Source: Trichomonas vaginalis G3 (Eukaryota; Parabasalia; Trichomonadida; Trichomonadidae). Taken from it: DNA of 64,000 nucleotides. Shown here piece after piece: positions 16,496-24,943 of this stretch; the first letter of the stretch is position 1, and each line of letters starts with the position of its first letter. Location: positions 29,666,082-29,730,081 of the forward strand of contig NC_067207.1 in NCBI RefSeq assembly GCF_026262505.1. Reading direction: 5' to 3'. Below the pieces are notes generated by a model, which was not told the origin of the DNA, made no database searches, and worked only from the letters and a program-made list of their open reading frames with translations. Both the position numbers and the translations under genes were made by a program.

Positions 16496-17215
16496 CTAAC
16501 AAACATGTTGTCTGACTGCTTGAGGGTTATGTTGGTATCGTTCGAGCTTGACACTTGCAATTCCTTCAATTGCATTCAAAATGTCTGAGTCTGAATCAGC
16601 CATTTGTTCTCTCTTTGTAGTCTTGAAGGCGTCAAGAAGTTTTGCAGCTGTTGTGACATTGCCATATGCATAGTATATATGACCGTCCAAATCTGTTACG
16701 GTTAGTCTGAGATTGTATCCTTTCTTATTTCCGTCTTGAATTGCAGCAAGTACACCCATGAAGCCTTCTTTGTTCTTTCCTTCGTCAAAGTTTACTGTAA
16801 AGTCTCCACCTTGTCCAATTTTAGCACGAACTTCACGATACTTCTCATATGCATATCTTGTTCTTTCCATGGGAGCATGTGTGTCTTCACCTTTTCCTTT
16901 TTTCCTTCTCAAAGGATGCAATTGTTCGTCATGTTTCCAATAGAATCTGGCAAAGCCGTCGTGTCCCTCAACTTGAGGTTCACTAACATCGAAAGGCATG
17001 TCCATAAGACGTTCTTCTTCTAACCTCTCTAGTCTGTTTGGATAATTTGCACGTGCTGTTTCCAAATCCATTTCGTAGCGAAGACCAGACAATTTGTCAT
17101 AGACTTTTATGGGTCTTCCCTTCCTATATTTAAACTTCTTCGAAACTCTCCAACCATATCTTTGCAACTCTGCTTTTATTCTAGCAGACTTTCTATCCAT
17201 TCTATATGGGGGCAT
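16496..17215 (-). CDS. basic 239-residue protein, possible virion core protein
   Basis: The ATG at 17,215 follows TATTTTTATAAAA and is preferred to the longer frame up to 17,293, which would overlap the next gene. The first 60 residues are very basic (KSARIKAELQRYGW, KKFKYRKGRP), fitting DNA binding. A middle KHDEQLHPLRRKKGKG basic patch is followed by a compact beta-rich domain (NLRLTVTDLDGHIYYAYG about residues 171-188). Family not recognised. Confidence 0.65.
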   Translation of the reverse strand: MPPYRMDRKSARIKAELQRYGWRVSKKFKYRKGRPIKVYDKLSGLRYEMDLETARANYPNRLERLEEERLMDMPFDVSEPQVEGHDGFARFYWKHDEQLHPLRRKKGKGEDTHAPMERTRYAYEKYREVRAKIGQGGDFTVNFDEGKNKEGFMGVLAAIQDGNKKGYNLRLTVTDLDGHIYYAYGNVTTAAKLLDAFKTTKREQMADSDSDILNAIEGIASVKLERYQHNPQAVRQHVC

Positions 17216-17250
17216 TTTTATAAAAATAAAAAAAAATATACTGTTTTCTT

Positions 17251-17835
17251 TTACTTTACATAACCTCCTGCTACCATAAGCCTTTGACGCCAACCCATAC
17301 CAGCCAATGAAGGTTGACTTGGTTTAGTTTCCAAACTAAACTTTGGTTTTGGTTTATCTTCAGTTTTTGGCTCACCTTCTTCTATCGGTTTTTCGTCACT
17401 TTTCGGTTCCTCTGACTTTACCCCACCTGCAGGTATGGTTGTGTCGTCAACATCTTCATAAATATCATATGCCATTTGTTTTTGTTTTCCTTTCAACTTT
17501 TTGTGTTTGTTGTAAAGTTTAGAATATTTTGACTCTAAGTCAATGAGATGTTCTATAATGAACTGTTGGTCAGTGAAGTAAACTTTTCCATCTGTTGTCT
17601 CGAAAGCTCCTTCAGACTTCAATATTTTATTTGTGAGAGTCTGTTTCTTTTTTGAGATACTAGCCGTTCCATTTCTATGAAAAGTGACTTTATAGTTAGG
17701 GTTTGTATTTCCAGACCTGGCACTTTCTATTATTGAATTTTTCTCTTCATCTGTAAGTTCTTTGACAGGTTTTGACAATGGTTCTGAACTTTTTGTTTGT
17801 GGTGTCAAATCTACCGTTTCAACTTCTTCGGTCAT
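17251..17835 (-). CDS. acidic/proline-rich 194-residue protein
   Basis: The N-terminal part is Thr/Ser/Glu-rich, residues about 60-125 are helical with a KYSKLYNKHKKLKGKQKQM basic coil, and residues about 140-175 are a Lys/Glu/Pro-rich linker. It ends in MGWRQRLMVAGGYVK. The start is preceded by TTTTTTACTGAGATGAA, the same 20-base spacer used by the next small gene. Overall character resembles virion linker or scaffold proteins; family unknown. Confidence 0.6.
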   Translation of the reverse strand: MTEEVETVDLTPQTKSSEPLSKPVKELTDEEKNSIIESARSGNTNPNYKVTFHRNGTASISKKKQTLTNKILKSEGAFETTDGKVYFTDQQFIIEHLIDLESKYSKLYNKHKKLKGKQKQMAYDIYEDVDDTTIPAGGVKSEEPKSDEKPIEEGEPKTEDKPKPKFSLETKPSQPSLAGMGWRQRLMVAGGYVK

Positions 17836-17854
17836 TTCATCTCAGTAAAAAATT

Positions 17855-18007
17855 TTAGTTTGGTTTGTTTTCAACTGGTTGTTGTTGTTTTTTAAGTCGG
17901 TCTAAAACTTCCTGAGGTATAGGAAGAACTTGACAAACACGTTGTGTAACTGCTGGAAGTCGACAAATCCATCTTGAACTCATTTGTCTCAATGCTGTAT
18001 TGTTCAT
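17855..18007 (-). CDS. 50-residue small protein
   Basis: A short frame with an ATG and stop exactly between two genes that share the same TTTTTTACTGAGATGAA leader, 19 bases on each side. The product is basic, Arg/Gln-rich, with two Cys (WICRLPAVTQRVCQVLP) and a Gln/Pro tail. The same frame and leader are kept in arm B (50,116-50,268). The tight fit between neighbours supports a real gene; function unknown. Confidence 0.6.
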   Translation of the reverse strand: MNNTALRQMSSRWICRLPAVTQRVCQVLPIPQEVLDRLKKQQQPVENKPN

Positions 18008-18026
18008 TTCATCTCAGTAAAAAATT

Positions 18027-18428
18027 TTACATTCCCCAAGTTTGAGGCGGTTGCGGTTGGTTATTGTTTACCCACTGTTGTGCATGGTTATATCCTCTGT
18101 TAAAGAATCTTTCACCTTGGTCCATATAGTGTCCTGCTTGGTTATAGTAGTCATTTGCTTTGTTATAATAGTCATTTGCTTGTTTTCCTACATTATCCAT
18201 CCATCCTTGAACTTTTCCTCTTGTTTCAGGATTTGGAATAAGATTTGTTGCATCTCGTGCTACATCCCAACCTTTCTGTACAGTTTGTATAATAGGTTGT
18301 GCTTTCTCTTTCAGTATACCTAATGTACTCAAAATCTTCCTTCCAACTCCAAATACACCTCTGGCTATTGTTCCCACTGCGGGTAAAAATCTGGATGCAA
18401 CTCCTGCTAACGCGCCAAATAAACCCAT
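18027..18428 (-). CDS. amphipathic-helix protein with N-terminal Gly (pVI-like membrane-active candidate)
   Basis: A 133-residue protein beginning MGLFGALAG, with glycine at position 2 as required for N-myristoylation. It continues as a 38-residue hydrophobic/basic amphipathic segment. Residues about 85-104 hold a duplicated NDYYN(K/Q)A unit and the tail is Gln/Pro-rich. The plan (short membrane-active N-terminus, flexible Pro tail) resembles adenovirus protein VI-type lytic proteins. The 80-residue protein at 21,731-21,973 has the same plan. Start is 17 bases from the divergent integrase gene. Confidence 0.6.
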   Translation of the reverse strand: MGLFGALAGVASRFLPAVGTIARGVFGVGRKILSTLGILKEKAQPIIQTVQKGWDVARDATNLIPNPETRGKVQGWMDNVGKQANDYYNKANDYYNQAGHYMDQGERFFNRGYNHAQQWVNNNQPQPPQTWGM

Positions 18429-18445
18429 TTCTTACAGGGTAAAAA
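18429..18445. promoter_or_regulatory. 17-bp divergent promoter before the integrase
   Basis: TTCTTACAGGGTAAAAA is all that separates the start codons of the amphipathic protein and the integrase. It lacks the long A/T run of other spacers, so these two genes may be controlled differently. Confidence 0.4.
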
Positions 18446-19405
18446 ATGACGAATTCAAACAAGGACCCGTATGTTTCTAAAGCGACAAAGAAAGCACTCA
18501 TGATAAAAATCTTCAGTTCAACTCCGAACGCATGGTTTATGGATATCTTGGAAAACATTCCGAGAGTTAGAACAGATGGACCACCATACTGGTTAATATT
18601 TGTTGGTCAAAATACAAGATACTGTGAAGCCATACCATTACAGTCCAAAAATATTTTAGATGTGAAAACTGCTTTGACAATATTCGTTGACAAATACCAT
18701 CCAACAAAACTGACATCTGACTGTGAAAGTTCTTTCAAATCAGATGATGTAAAAAACTATCTGCGTTCAAAAAATGTAAACCAATATTTCATTGTCGACC
18801 AAAACCATTCTGCTCTTGGTGTCATTGACGGTTGTATAAAAATCTTAAGAGACTTAAACCAACCACAAGGTGGTGAAGCAAATGAAATGTCATATGACGA
18901 CAAATATAGACACTTCTCCATGGCAAAGATGAGACAAGTTTTAAATATTTACAATAACCGTAAACAAAAAGGTTTGGGAAACCACTCCCCCGAAGAAATG
19001 AAAAACAACCCTGACTTAGAGAAAGACTATATATTTAATAGTTTAGTCAAAAGAGACAAACAAGAAAGAATGCCAGGCTTCAAACTTCGGAAGGGTGACA
19101 AAGTAAAAATAGAAATACCTAAACGCGACCCATATGAAAATACTATTGACTATGACAACAATGGGAACCCGACAGGTACTCACGTTCGTGTTCGTAAAAA
19201 TAGAAGAAAGTATACAAGAGAATATTATGAAGTTTTAGGCAAACATGGCAAAATGTACACACTGCAAGCAGAAGATAAAACTACTATTGCCAGACCTCGT
19301 TTCAAACTTGTCAAAGTTCAAGGTGGTATACTTTCAAAGACAGTTCCTAACAAATATAAGACAACTCCTGACGAATATGCTAAAGAAGTTGAAAATGACG
19401 ACTAA
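18446..19405 (+). CDS. RVE-family (retroviral-type) integrase
   Basis: A 319-residue integrase of the rve superfamily, as in Mavericks/Polintons, expected to insert the linear element. Catalytic acidic residues are D33 in WFMDILE, D92 in LTSDCESSF and D128 in SALGVIDGC, the third acidic residue being Asp. Residues about 214-300 are an SH3-like DNA-binding C-terminal domain (LRKGDKVKI ... YEVLGKHGKMYTL ... RPRFKLVKV) with a basic stretch. No N-terminal zinc-binding HHCC region is visible. Its stop overlaps the convergent tail-fibre stop by 4 bases. Confidence 0.85.
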   Translation: MTNSNKDPYVSKATKKALMIKIFSSTPNAWFMDILENIPRVRTDGPPYWLIFVGQNTRYCEAIPLQSKNILDVKTALTIFVDKYHPTKLTSDCESSFKSDDVKNYLRSKNVNQYFIVDQNHSALGVIDGCIKILRDLNQPQGGEANEMSYDDKYRHFSMAKMRQVLNIYNNRKQKGLGNHSPEEMKNNPDLEKDYIFNSLVKRDKQERMPGFKLRKGDKVKIEIPKRDPYENTIDYDNNGNPTGTHVRVRKNRRKYTREYYEVLGKHGKMYTLQAEDKTTIARPRFKLVKVQGGILSKTVPNKYKTTPDEYAKEVENDD

Positions 19406-20861
19406 GCAATTCTATACCATGCGTAAACTGTCATGTAAGGTGGCATGTAGTCTTTACCCAAGCCTGTTGGATTTGTTGTGAAAGTGTGTGAATGATGATT
19501 TCCTGCGGTTCCACAGAAAATCCCCGCGTTTGAATCTACCGGGTCACTTGAAATATCATATCTATCCATTCCCTGTCTATCCGAACCTGCTGCAAGATTT
19601 CTATAACCTCTTTTTGTTATTGAATGTGAATGACTACCTGTTGTGTTTGTCGTTCCTGTATGAGTGTGCGGTGGAAGGTTTGCTTCTTTAATTTTCTTCG
19701 AACCTCCTGCCGTCTTTGAATATCTAGCACAGTATAAGAATTTGTCTACAATCTGCTTCCATTCACCAAAACCAAGTACTACTTCTGGTCTGGTAGAGTT
19801 CATTGACGTATAAATAGAGCCTGCAGGATATAATGTTTGAAGTATTTCAGTCTTTAATGTTTGAAGCTCTGTTTTGTCAGCCTTCTTATCTAACATTGCT
19901 GGTAGTTCATATGCTTCAAAGTTTCTGGCATGACTTTCAATGTTCCTGCAACTGTTATCTAAATTGTTTAGTGTATTTTTACGCTTGTACTTGGATTCTC
20001 TAAAGGTGCACTTGAACCAAGGTCAAAGTTCAATATTATGTCGTCTGCTCTAACAGTTGTGAAGGATTTATGTGTATGGTTCTTGTCTGCTTTGTTGTCT
20101 AACTCATCGTTAACATATGTTTTATCCGCTTTAAGGTCTAAACATCCTGAAACCCATCCTGTATCGGCTTTAGTTTTTAAAATCTTCGATGTCCATTCAT
20201 GATACCATTCAGCCCTTTCTATAATTTCGTTATCTTTTTCATCCACATATTCCTTATCCGCCTTCTTCACTAACACACTAGCCACCCATTCCTTATCTGC
20301 TTTCTTTTCAAGGCTAACGTTTAAGTCTGTTATTTCAGATATAGAATGTGTATGTCCAACGGCACTTTTCATGTTTAAGGTTTCTTGTAAGTTTGTAATA
20401 TTTGCAATGGTATGTGTATGAGTCTTTTTAGAATATTCGTTTTCAGCTCTTGTCACTTCACTTGACATTTTATTGTCAACATATGTTTTGTCTGCTAGTT
20501 CAGGATGAGTATGTTCTTTTGTTGCATAAGCTTTGTTAGCTCTTTCTTCTTCTTTTGCTATTGCATCGTCTACATATTCTTTGTCAGCTTTGTTGCCAAC
20601 ATCTGCTTTCAAAAGAAGTTCATTTATAGGTTTCTCGTTTAAAGTTCCTTTTGTTGGATTTATACAGACAGTATGGTTCTTATTGTCTTGAAACAGAAAC
20701 TCATCTGTCATTGGGTTTAATGTCAGTTTTAAGTTTCCTTCTTTCAATGACTCAGATATCTTAGAATAGTTTGAAAAGTTTGTTGTGTTCTTATTTAGAG
20801 CTTGTATAATGAGTTGTCGGTTGTGTTGTATTTCTCTCATAGACGCTGTTTCATTTGACAT
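19402..20861 (-). pseudogene. phage-like tail fibre/collar protein (arm A copy)
   Basis: Homologous to the 485-residue arm-B gene at 47,264-48,721; this copy is broken. Contains repeated KADK-YVD units, HTH motifs, and a C-terminal collar domain with PPHTHTG, SHSHS and HSHTF. See the arm-B entry for the domain description. Confidence 0.75.
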
Positions 20862-20879
20862 TTTTATTCTAGATAAAAT
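20862..20879. promoter_or_regulatory. 18-bp divergent promoter (tail fibre / structural paralogue 2)
   Basis: TTTTTATTCTAGATAAAA is a near-palindrome that presents TTTTATC-type motifs to both genes. Similar TAGATAAAA or ATTTTTATCTA motifs precede the 120-residue gene. Confidence 0.5.
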
Positions 20880-21726
20880 ATGCTTTCAATAGAAAAAGAA
20901 AATTCAAGAGTTGCTACAACTAAACCATTAGATGAACTTTTTACGAATGTCGGTCAAAAGTTTGAGACAGAGACCGTAAAGCATGAAGGCTATCGTTTTG
21001 ACTACCCGTTAAGATGGTTAAGAGACCCATCTGTCACAAAAGCTATTGGCTTTCGTAGAATGAAGTTCATTTCAGAAGCCATACATGGTTTCCCATTTAC
21101 AGTCGGTTTTGAAGTTCGATACTATAACAAAGAAAAACGTATGTATGAGAAATTTGAACAGGGAAAACTTTTACAAGTGAATTTGCTTGTAAACTTAGAA
21201 ACAACTCTTCAAGCTTTTCAAGAAAAAATAAACGATATCTATCTCGAATATGCAAAACAGTACAACATTGACGAAGGAGAGTACCATCTCGATATTTTAT
21301 ATGACAGGAAAAATGCAACTGTTAAAATCAATAGAATAGAAGACCTTGGAGAAAACGTTTATATTTCTACAAAATATAACAACTTGGCATGGTATAGATT
21401 TTTGAGGATGTTAAATCAGCCTGCAGCATATCCAGTACACCCGAACTTTTATGAAGTCGAAAACCCTAATGGAACATATGAAAATGTTTTCGACCAAGAT
21501 GCTATTATAGTTCATGCTTCATTTTCTGGTGCACAAAACTCTTTTTTATGCTTGGCAAATGACTTTTACGAAAAACCTACAAAGTTATACGAACCACCAA
21601 GTGGAAGTATTTCAGACTTTCAAGTATGGTTTACTACAGATGGGAAAAAGAATAATTCCATTATACCATGCGTTTTACTTAGAACTTAGTTTCATATACA
21701 ACTACTATCGAACGGTAAAAATATAA
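20880..21726 (+). pseudogene. structural-type paralogue 2 (arm A copy)
   Basis: Counterpart of the 282-residue arm-B gene at 46,397-47,245; this copy is broken. It is paralogous to the gene at 15,580-16,439, with the same order of landmarks from FDYP-RWL to YLELSFIYNY. It lies beside the tail fibre, from which it is divergently read. Confidence 0.6.
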
Positions 21727-21730
21727 CTTT

Positions 21731-21973
21731 TTAATACGGTTGAGGTGTTGGATTTGGTTGCCAACTAGACTGTGGTGCAGGTTCAGGCTGTTGTATAACA
21801 GGAGCTTGTTCTTCTGGTTCAGGGTCTTTAGGTATAATACCAACGAACTGACCTACCCTTTTACCAATATTTTTGACACCGTTCCAAATTCCTCTTCCGA
21901 CAGATTTTATTCCATTCCATATACCTCTTCCAACATTTCGAAAGAAGTTTCCTATCTTACTGAAGAAACCCAT
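21731..21973 (-). CDS. 80-residue amphipathic, putatively myristoylated membrane-active protein
   Basis: Begins MGFFSK with Gly2, then two copies of a VGRGIWNG(I/V)K unit (residues about 14-34) forming a cationic amphipathic helix rich in Trp and Gly, then a Pro/Gln/Glu tail ending PTPQPY. This is the second gene in the element with an MG-hydrophobic-basic helix plus Pro-rich tail, a plan seen in capsid-internal membrane-lytic proteins. The role is inferred. The leader is ATTTTTACATATAGTAAA. Confidence 0.6.
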   Translation of the reverse strand: MGFFSKIGNFFRNVGRGIWNGIKSVGRGIWNGVKNIGKRVGQFVGIIPKDPEPEEQAPVIQQPEPAPQSSWQPNPTPQPY

Positions 21974-21991
21974 TTTACTATATGTAAAAAT

Positions 21992-22354
21992 CTAATGTCC
22001 GCCTAGTCTCTTACGTTTCCTGTTGAGTTCCATAGCATTCTTTAACTGGAGCTCATACATTCTGTTTCTCCTCTGGTAGAAAACATATTCTGGGTCAACT
22101 CCTGTGTTCGCGTCATCTGCATAAAGTTGTTTATATCCCACTTCAGGGTTTGTATAAAACTCTTTCCATCTCATATTTGCATACCATGGTGGCAAACCTA
22201 ACGCAGCGTCATTTGACATGGCAGTTTGCATTTGTACATCTGTTGGCACTTGACCATAGTTTGCCATTGCAGTTTGTATTCTAACTTCATTTGGAATATT
22301 CTCTGGGTTTGGTTGTCCAGGTTGCTGTGCATTCGCTAAGTTCTGTGCGTCCAT
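21992..22354 (-). CDS. hypothetical 120-residue protein with internal duplication
   Basis: Gln/Asn/Pro-rich N-terminus with two copies of a V-(I/M)QTAM(A/S)N unit (about residues 24-51), an aromatic middle (PPWYANMRWKEFYTNPEVGY), and a basic end NRKRKRLGGH. The leader has ATTTTTATCTAATATTAA. Its placement between small virion-type genes suggests a minor virion component; family unknown. Confidence 0.6.
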   Translation of the reverse strand: MDAQNLANAQQPGQPNPENIPNEVRIQTAMANYGQVPTDVQMQTAMSNDAALGLPPWYANMRWKEFYTNPEVGYKQLYADDANTGVDPEYVFYQRRNRMYELQLKNAMELNRKRKRLGGH

Positions 22355-22377
22355 TTAATATTAGATAAAAATATCTC

Positions 22378-22509
22378 TTACGAGTACATATGCTGAACAT
22401 TTGCAGGCATTGGTTCATCTTCATATTCTCTATATCTTTCTGCCACGTCAAAGAAATAAATGACACAATGGAAAAAACCTAAAACAAGTAGTCCTATTTC
22501 AAACCACAT
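22378..22509 (-). CDS. 43-residue single-span membrane protein
   Basis: A short frame from an ATG overlapping the end of the methyltransferase gene by 16 bases. The product begins MWFEIGLLVLGFFHCVIYFF, a clear membrane helix, followed by an acidic RYREYEDEPMP tail. Kept in arm B (45,614-45,745). Small single-span proteins are common in viruses with internal membranes or lytic functions; role unknown. Confidence 0.55.
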   Translation of the reverse strand: MWFEIGLLVLGFFHCVIYFFDVAERYREYEDEPMPANVQHMYS

Positions 22510-23311
22510 TTACTTACTAATAAAATTTCTTTATTGTGACACTTTCTCCAGTTTATAGGACCTCTCTCATATTTATCTTGTCATATCTAAACTCATAGTC
22601 ATGTATGTCCTCTAACCATCTCATAACGGTTTCCAAACCACTTTTATCGGATGTAAAGTAAAAGCATGGATGGTTATGTAAAACGTCTAAAGTTTCTAAA
22701 GAGTCTCTCAAAGTCCAGTCTACTTGGTATTGAAAATCCCATGTGTTATAGAACGGCGGGTCCACTATAAAGAAAACATTTTCCTTGTCTTTATATTTTT
22801 CATACAACTCTGTCCAATGACATCTCACAAACTCTATGCCCTCAATATATTTTTCTATGTTCTCTTTGAAAACATTTGTATAGTTAAGATATAAAACTTT
22901 TGACATAAGTGTTTCAATGTCATGAACTCTTATAGAACCACTATATAATAGTCTAGCAGATATACTATCCCAGTCTATATATTCTGCTTTTTTCAAAACC
23001 TCTCTCACAATATTTTTCTTATCTAATGGTATACGTTCCATCTTACCTATAGGTATCTTTTCTTTTAACGCTTTCAATATATTGTTTGTGTCTGGTATAT
23101 GTTTGAGACGGTCCATATAGTTGTCGAAGTCATTGCATATAATCTTTGAGTCTGGAAATATTGTATGGCACAGATGGGATATATAGAAACTTCCACCGAA
23201 CAAATCTACAAATGTTAGACCATTCGGTAGTTTCTTAAGTTCTCTCAATAGAATATCCTTACATCTACTCTTATTTCCAAAGAACGGTAACGGTGGTTTT
23301 GTAAAATTCAT
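22494..23311 (-). pseudogene. D12-class adenine-N6 DNA methyltransferase (arm A copy)
   Basis: Counterpart of the 272-residue arm-B gene at 44,811-45,629; this copy is broken near its end. Motifs FFGNKSR and FVDLFGGS and catalytic DPPF are present. It is the outermost gene at the right end, next to the TIR. Confidence 0.75.
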
Positions 23312-23363
23312 TTATATATAATAATAAAAATGTTTTTTCCTGAAAAGTGACAGAAAAGTGACA

Positions 23364-23720
23364 AAACATTTACGATGAAGAAGTTTCGACAAAACATTTA
23401 CGAAGAAATCATGAAAATTCAAGAGGTGAGAAAACAGGTGAGAAAACGGGTGACATCTCACCTCTTCACCTAAATTATATTTTTGGGTCATTTACGCTCA
23501 TTACGATGAAGAAGTCTTGACAAAACATTTACGTTCATGTTTGACAAAACATGAAAACATATATAATTTGTGAAAAGCGACACATTATATAATGTTTTCG
23601 ACCCAGAAGACTAACAATTTTCCGAATAAAAACTTCATTTATACTAAACATCTTCAGGGCTAGAAGGCACGAAGTGCCTGGAAGCCCCACTTCCTTTTTT
23701 TTTTTTTTTTTTTTTTTTTT
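23364..23720 (+). repeat. right terminal inverted repeat of arm A, ending in a T-run
   Basis: About 331 bases match, in inverted sense, the left-end fragment at 24,576-24,906. The TIR carries a type-2 palindromic module (23,422-23,471), a GGGTCATTTACGCTCATTACG segment, and an outer tip with three successive small hairpins (AGGCAC-TTC-GTGCCT, GGAAG-TGGGG-CTTCC, CTTC-TAGCCCT-GAAG). It is followed by about 26 T residues. The target-site duplication cannot be read because of the homopolymer. Confidence 0.8.
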
Positions 23721-24157
23721 CTTTCTATAATTCTCTTTTGCATCGATAACACTACTTTTTAAAATTAGAAGTTCGGCTATTTCTTTGCAATTTTTTGTGG
23801 TGCTTCATGAAGAGATGTTTGCCCATAAAAGTTTTTAGCATTGATATCAGAACCATCCAAAATATGAAGTTCGACTGTTTCAATTCTATTATTAGTTGCG
23901 GCATAATGATGAACAGTTTGTCTAGAATTTTCTCTATCATAGCACCATTTAGAATTAGAAGCTAGGCCATTTCTTTGGTTAATTTAGAGTGGAGAAAAAG
24001 TAAAAAATGACGAAAATCTGGATCAATTTTTTTCACCCTACGTTCCCAACTTCTGGAAAACGGTTTTTCACCCTTATGATCAGTTTCAGACACTTTGGGA
24101 GTCTCCCAAACTTTGATATTTTGCATTATGATAGAGAAACGTGTCTAGTTTAACGCA
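23721..24157 (-). pseudogene. ankyrin-repeat host gene fragment (inverted copy)
   Basis: Reverse complement of 43,969-44,427. On the minus strand it encodes ankyrin-repeat text (YAATNNRIETVELHILDGSD, NAKNFYGQTSLHEA, AELLILKSS). It is interrupted by an in-frame stop and a frame change, so it is a decayed host gene piece. Its presence outside both TIRs shows that the mirror symmetry of the window extends into host flank. Confidence 0.75.
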
Positions 24158-24164
24158 CAGAGAG

Positions 24165-24904
24165 ATATATGCTCATTGAGTTCTTTTGTGTGTCTGTCAT
24201 ATTCTAGTTTCTTTCGTTTTCACTTATTTGCTTCTGTTGATTCTATGTTTGACTTTTTTGACATCTGTTTATTTTGATTTTTGAGTGAACTCAAATCATT
24301 GACTTTGAGGGTTATAGGCTGTTTCCGTTCTGCAGCTCACCATAGCCTGCACATTTTCGCTAAATGCTGTCGTCTTAAACCTCCTCTACTCTGTGCACCA
24401 AAAACTCGGTTTAAAAGCATAGGATTGCTTGACATTTGTTTGCAACATAGTGGGGTCATTCAGCATTTGTTGTTGCAACTGTTGTTGTGTGTGTCAGTTT
24501 TACTATTGGATGTTTCAATGCTCTCTTCCTCTTACGTATATTCTTACGTAGCTTACGTGGCATTTTAAGTGAAGTAAAAACATTTACGATGAAGAAGTTT
24601 TCGACAAAACATTTACGAAGAAATCATGAAAATTCAAGAGGTGAGAAAACAGGTGAAGAAACGGGTGACATCTCACCTCTTCACCTAAATTATATTTTTG
24701 GGTCATTTACGCTCATTACGATGAAGAAGTCTTGACAAAACATTTACGTTCATGTTTGACAAAACATGAAAACATATATAATTTGTGAAAAGCGACACAT
24801 TATATAATGTTTTCGACCCAGAAGACTAACAATTTTCCAATAAAAACTTCATTTATACTAAACATCTTCAGGGCTAGAGGCACGAAGTGGCCTGGAACCC
24901 ACTT

Positions 24905-24906
<2 letters not shown>
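24165..24906 (-). mobile_element. left-end fragment of the same virus-like element, inverted
   Basis: On the minus strand it holds the left TIR (24,576-24,906), a 12-base spacer and then the first 400 or so bases of the large coiled-coil gene. It ends abruptly at about 24,165, where it joins the ankyrin-side sequence. It is a remnant and broken. It shows that the left TIR sits only a dozen bases from the first gene and that the element's left tip abuts the BEACH sequence. Confidence 0.8.

Positions 24907-24939
<33 letters not shown>

Positions 24940-24943
<4 letters not shown>

Larger units (their letters stand above)
1..23720 (+). mobile_element. Maverick/Polinton-class or PLV-like virus element, arm A (left end outside window)
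   Basis: About 26 closely packed genes run from a large structural-type gene at the left edge to a right TIR ending in a T-run at 23,695-23,720. The set includes a candidate major capsid protein, minor capsid protein, packaging ATPase, RVE integrase, SF3 helicase, tail fibre and adenine methyltransferase. That combination is established for capsid-bearing integrating elements (Polintons/Mavericks, Polinton-like viruses, virophages). No family-B polymerase was seen, which is unusual for a classic Polinton. Relative to arm B, arm A is broken, with about six breaks; most genes are still open. Near-identity to B suggests very recent origin, or that A and B are one locus duplicated by assembly. 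Confidence 0.85.

Noticed and set aside
23695-23720. T/A-run at element tips as a LINE or processed-gene poly(A) tail
   Set aside because: The runs sit at the ends of inverted repeats of a DNA element, in tip-specific orientation, with no reverse transcriptase gene nearby.
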